Shown here piece by piece: positions 61,257-64,000 of a stretch of DNA of 64,000 nt. A program made the position numbers and the translations under genes. Each line of letters starts with the position of its first letter. Position 1 is the first letter of the stretch. The DNA is from Leptospirales bacterium (GTDB taxonomy: Bacteria > Spirochaetota > Leptospiria > Leptospirales > Leptonemataceae). Below the pieces are notes generated by a model. That model did no database searches, was not told the origin of the DNA, and saw only the letters and a list, made by a program, of their open reading frames with translations. The stretch spans positions 1-64,000 of the forward strand of contig JAIBBN010000010.1 of assembly GCA_019694655.1 (NCBI GenBank), given 5' to 3'.

Positions 61257-62354
61257 ATGGACCGCCGTCCCGCGCTTGCGGCGTTGCTTGCGCTATCGCT
61301 GTTTTTGTTGCCCGGCCTGAGCTGCACGCCAGCCGCCCGGCCCAATCCGGACCCGCAGCCCACCCCCCTGCACCAACGCTTGTCGGAGTACGGGCTGTTT
61401 CAAAAGGCGGAACGCGGCGTTCTGCAGCCGGTTTCCACGGCCGTCGCTTACGATTTGAACACGCCGCTTTTTTCCGACTACGCGCTCAAATATCGGACGC
61501 TGCATATCCCGGCCGGCGCTCAAATGCAGTACGCGGATGATACTATTTTTGCGATGCCCGTTGGCACGATCATCACAAAGACCTTTTCGTTTCCGGCTGA
61601 TTTTCGTCGGCCACAGGAGCGCGTTCGGCGCATCGAAACACGGTTGCTCATTCGCCAGCCAACGGGCTGGGTTGCCGTTCCCTATGTCTGGAACGCCGAT
61701 CAAAGCGATGCTACACAGGCTGCCGGCGGCCTGACAACGCCGATCGATTTTATCGACGCCGACGGAAACAAAGTACATTTCAACTATTCGGTCCCCAGCC
61801 GCAATCAGTGCGGTTCCTGCCATCAAATATACGAAGGACGCCGCCAGATCATTGTACCGATCGGCGTGCGCGCCCGCAATATCAATCGCGACTTTGCCTA
61901 TGCGGAGGGCGTCGAAAACACGCTGCAGCGGCTCAAACGTTTGCAGCTGCTGGTCGGCTTGCCCTGGTTTGGGATTCCGGCAGCAAGCAACTACGCCGAC
62001 GAGTCACAGCCCGTTGCTGAGCGCGCACGCGATTACCTGGACGCCAATTGCGCTCACTGCCATCGCGACAACGCCGCTGCAGGCCTGAATTCAAAGTTGA
62101 TTCTTAGCCACAGTGAAAATGACGCCTCGCGGCTGGGGCTTTGCAAAACGCCTGGCTCGGCCGGCAAGGGCGGCGGCGGATTGACCTACGACATCGTACC
62201 CGGACATCCGGAGCTGTCAATTCTGCACTACCGCATGGCGACAGACCAACCCGGGGCAATGATGCCACAACTGGGTCGCGCCCTGGTACACCGCGAGGCG
62301 GTTGCGCTGATTGCACGCTGGATTCAAGCGATGCCCGAACGCAACTGTCCGTAG
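61257..62354 (+). CDS. cytochrome c-type lipoprotein (HNE_0200/TIGR03806-like)
   Basis: 365 residues from the ATG at 61257, one base after the previous stop. Signal peptide LLALSLFLLPGLSC with a lipobox. Two haem-c motifs, CGSCH near residue 188 and CAHCH near residue 268. The N-terminal part has QRLSEYGLFQ and AVAYDLNTPLFSDYALKYR, typical of this family. It should sit in the envelope with one or two covalent haems and work with the beta-helix protein; its electron partner is unknown. Confidence 0.87.
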   Translation: MDRRPALAALLALSLFLLPGLSCTPAARPNPDPQPTPLHQRLSEYGLFQKAERGVLQPVSTAVAYDLNTPLFSDYALKYRTLHIPAGAQMQYADDTIFAMPVGTIITKTFSFPADFRRPQERVRRIETRLLIRQPTGWVAVPYVWNADQSDATQAAGGLTTPIDFIDADGNKVHFNYSVPSRNQCGSCHQIYEGRRQIIVPIGVRARNINRDFAYAEGVENTLQRLKRLQLLVGLPWFGIPAASNYADESQPVAERARDYLDANCAHCHRDNAAAGLNSKLILSHSENDASRLGLCKTPGSAGKGGGGLTYDIVPGHPELSILHYRMATDQPGAMMPQLGRALVHREAVALIARWIQAMPERNCP

Positions 62355-62443
62355 ACGCCGGTTCCTGCCATTCCGCCGTAAAAAAACTGTAAAGTGTACG
62401 ACTTGCGCAAATCGGCGCCGTCCAATAGGATCTGGCTGTTCCC

Positions 62444-63262
62444 ATGGACGCCTCCGCTGCCAGACTTGTGTCCTGCCTGATGTGCCACGCGCCGATCGTG
62501 GCCCCGGAAATTGCCGGCGATCGCGCCGGCCAGGTGGCGGCGACGACCAGCGCCATGCGGCAGGCGGCGCGGGCAATGATAGCAGCTTCGCCGCAGCTCT
62601 GCATCATCGTTTCACCACACACGCCGCGCCTGCCGGATGCCTTTGCCCTGCTTGGCGAAACGGCCTGCGCCGGAGATTTTGCAGCCTTTGGTTTTCCGCA
62701 GCTACGAGTAAAGACGGCCGGAGCGCCTGAAGCAGCAATGCGTCTGACGCGGCTTGCCGCGCGAGATTCGCTGCCGGTGCGCAATCTGGGCAGCAGCAAG
62801 ATGGATCATGGCGCCCTGGTGCCCCTGCATTTTCTCTGTGAAGCAGGCTGGAGCGGTCCGACATTGATCCTGGGCTTGCGAATGCATGCCGTTGCCGAAG
62901 AACTGCTGGAATTGGGCCGAACCCTGCGTCGCTTGCAAGAGGAATTGAATCAGCCGCTTTGCCTCATCGCCTCCGGCGATATGAGCCATCGCTTGAAGCC
63001 TGGCGCGCCGGCCGGTTTCGATCCGCAAGCGGAACAATTTGATCTTGCTGTTTGCCGGGCTCTGGAACGCGGAGATCTATCCGGCGCGGTCCATGTCGAT
63101 GCGCAACTTCGACAACTGGCCGGCGAAGATGTTATAGATTCACTTACTGTTGCGCTGGGCGCCTGCGACGCCATGCAGGAGGGACGCGTACTGTCCTACG
63201 AGGGTCCCTTTGGAGTCGGCTACTTGATTGCCATTTTGAAGACGGCGGCAGCTGGCAAATGA
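62444..63262 (+). CDS. AmmeMemoRadiSam system protein B (Memo-like)
   Basis: 272 residues. Related to class III extradiol dioxygenases (LigB fold). Its metal-site candidates are CHAPIVAP (His near residue 14), SPHTPR and DHGALVPLHFL, with SGDMSHRL later. Genes for Memo, AMMECR1 and a radical SAM protein occur together widely in bacteria and archaea. Here all three overlap by four bases, so they are co-translated. Confidence 0.87.
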   Translation: MDASAARLVSCLMCHAPIVAPEIAGDRAGQVAATTSAMRQAARAMIAASPQLCIIVSPHTPRLPDAFALLGETACAGDFAAFGFPQLRVKTAGAPEAAMRLTRLAARDSLPVRNLGSSKMDHGALVPLHFLCEAGWSGPTLILGLRMHAVAEELLELGRTLRRLQEELNQPLCLIASGDMSHRLKPGAPAGFDPQAEQFDLAVCRALERGDLSGAVHVDAQLRQLAGEDVIDSLTVALGACDAMQEGRVLSYEGPFGVGYLIAILKTAAAGK

Positions 63263-63798
63263 GCGCAGTGCAGCTGTCACCGGCGCAAAAGTCCAGGTTG
63301 CTTGCTCTTGCGCGGCAGGCAATTGAGGGAGCGCTGCAGAAAGAAACGAGCGCTGTGCATAAGCGCAGCGGCATTGAAGCTTCAGACATCTATGGTATTT
63401 TCGTCACGCTGCGCAAGAGCGGCCAGCTGCGCGGCTGCATTGGCGAACTGGGCGGAATCAAGGGAGACCTGGGCGCCGCCGCCGAGCGCACTGCAATCAA
63501 AGCCGCGTTCTCGGACCCTCGCTTTCCAGCCCTGCAAAGCGAGGAGCTGCCATCTCTGGAGCTGGAGATTTCGTTGCTGGAGCAACCACAGGCCTGTCGT
63601 TTCGGCGATCTTGATCCCTTGCGTTTTGGCGTTATCGTGGAACAGGCTTCGCGTCGCGGCGTGCTGCTGCCCGAAATTGAAGGTCTGAATGACCCGGCCG
63701 AACAACTGCGCATCGTTCTGAATAAGGCCGGCATTGCGCCAGACAGCGAGTATCGCCTGTTTCGATTTGCCGCACATAAATGCGAGGCCGCGCAATGA
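63259..63798 (+). CDS. AmmeMemoRadiSam system protein A (AMMECR1 domain)
   Basis: 179 residues from the ATG at 63259, overlapping the stop of the Memo gene. The signature is GIFVTLRKSGQLRGCIGELG (LRGCIG block), with AFSDPRFPALQSEELPSLELEISLL and a late GVLLPEIE in the right order. The biochemical role of AMMECR1 is not established. It sits between the other two genes of the system. Confidence 0.93.
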   Translation: MSAVQLSPAQKSRLLALARQAIEGALQKETSAVHKRSGIEASDIYGIFVTLRKSGQLRGCIGELGGIKGDLGAAAERTAIKAAFSDPRFPALQSEELPSLELEISLLEQPQACRFGDLDPLRFGVIVEQASRRGVLLPEIEGLNDPAEQLRIVLNKAGIAPDSEYRLFRFAAHKCEAAQ

Positions 63799-64000
63799 GC
63801 GCCGGGCGACAGACCGAAGGGCGGCGACCGGCGCGCTGGTGGTCGAAACAGGCTGACGGCCGTCTGCTTTGCGAACTCTGTCCGCGGGCCTGCACGCTGC
63901 GGCCCGGACAGCAGGGCTTCTGCGTCGTACGTGAAGCAGGCCCGGATGGCATGACGCTCAATAGCTACGGCCGCTCCAGCGGCTTCTGCCTGGATCCCAT
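63795..64000 (+). CDS. amrS: AmmeMemoRadiSam radical SAM protein, cut by window end
   Basis: 68 residues visible from the ATG at 63795, which overlaps the AMMECR1 stop. LLCELCPRACTLRPGQQGFC is the N-terminal Cys-rich segment of the AmrS family, lying before the radical SAM CxxxCxxC site, which would be past base 64000. It shows the third member of the system and completes the set. Confidence 0.9.
   Translation, partial: MSAGRQTEGRRPARWWSKQADGRLLCELCPRACTLRPGQQGFCVVREAGPDGMTLNSYGRSSGFCLDP

Overview
The window looks like chromosomal DNA of a GC-rich Leptospira-like spirochaete (order Leptospirales). The clearest pointer is the haem operon at 44408-51769, minus strand: hemA, a fused hemC/hemD, hemL, a histidine kinase, a response regulator and hemE, joined by overlaps or very short gaps. 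A two-component pair inside the haem genes is a hallmark of Leptospira. Many lipoproteins with loose lipoboxes, and frequent TTG/GTG starts, agree with this. The assignment is an inference. No rRNA or tRNA gene was seen.

Region 1 (1 to about 11500) is an array of integron gene cassettes. Eleven imperfect palindromes of about 175-370 bp alternate with small genes. Each starts with a core like GCATAAC (R'') just after a gene and ends with GTTATGC or GTTAGGC (R') just before the next, and their inner arms pair. They fit attC sites. The cassettes carry VapBC and BrnTA toxin-antitoxin pairs, a membrane-anchored GH25 lysozyme with a partner gene, several small membrane proteins and several proteins I cannot place. 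No integrase is visible; array polarity puts attI/intI to the left of base 1. A decayed IS1182-type element sits inside the array. A third toxin-antitoxin pair (RHH plus PIN) and a decayed IS3-type element lie at its right edge (11541-13432).

Region 2 (13.4-34.3 kb) is ordinary chromosome with many small genes: an ABM monooxygenase, a divergent DoxX/MarR pair with two operators, SDR, DHFR-like, MAPEG, DinB, a beta-propeller lipoprotein, SRPBCC, GST, an M23 lipoprotein, a HAD phosphatase, DUF1905, an SMR efflux/TetR operon, an FAD monooxygenase and an alpha/beta hydrolase. Two gene remnants lie between them.

Region 3 (34.3-44.4 kb) has a fatty-acid desaturase followed by its probable TetR repressor, with three evenly spaced operators upstream, then a SAM hydrolase, a BASS transporter, a large SNF2/RapA-like helicase, and a group of envelope proteins (TPR lipoprotein, class C beta-lactamase-fold hydrolase, amidase).

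Region 4 (44.4-51.8 kb) is the haem operon; hemB is not in it. A direct repeat with an 11-bp period upstream of hemA may bind the operon's own OmpR-type regulator.

Region 5 (51.9-64 kb) holds a DMT transporter, a three-gene lipoprotein esterase operon, a flavin reductase, a CPBP protease, DsrE, AraC and LOG proteins, then two gene sets of unresolved function: the beta-helix/cytochrome-c lipoprotein pair and the AmmeMemoRadiSam trio, the last gene of which is cut by the window end.
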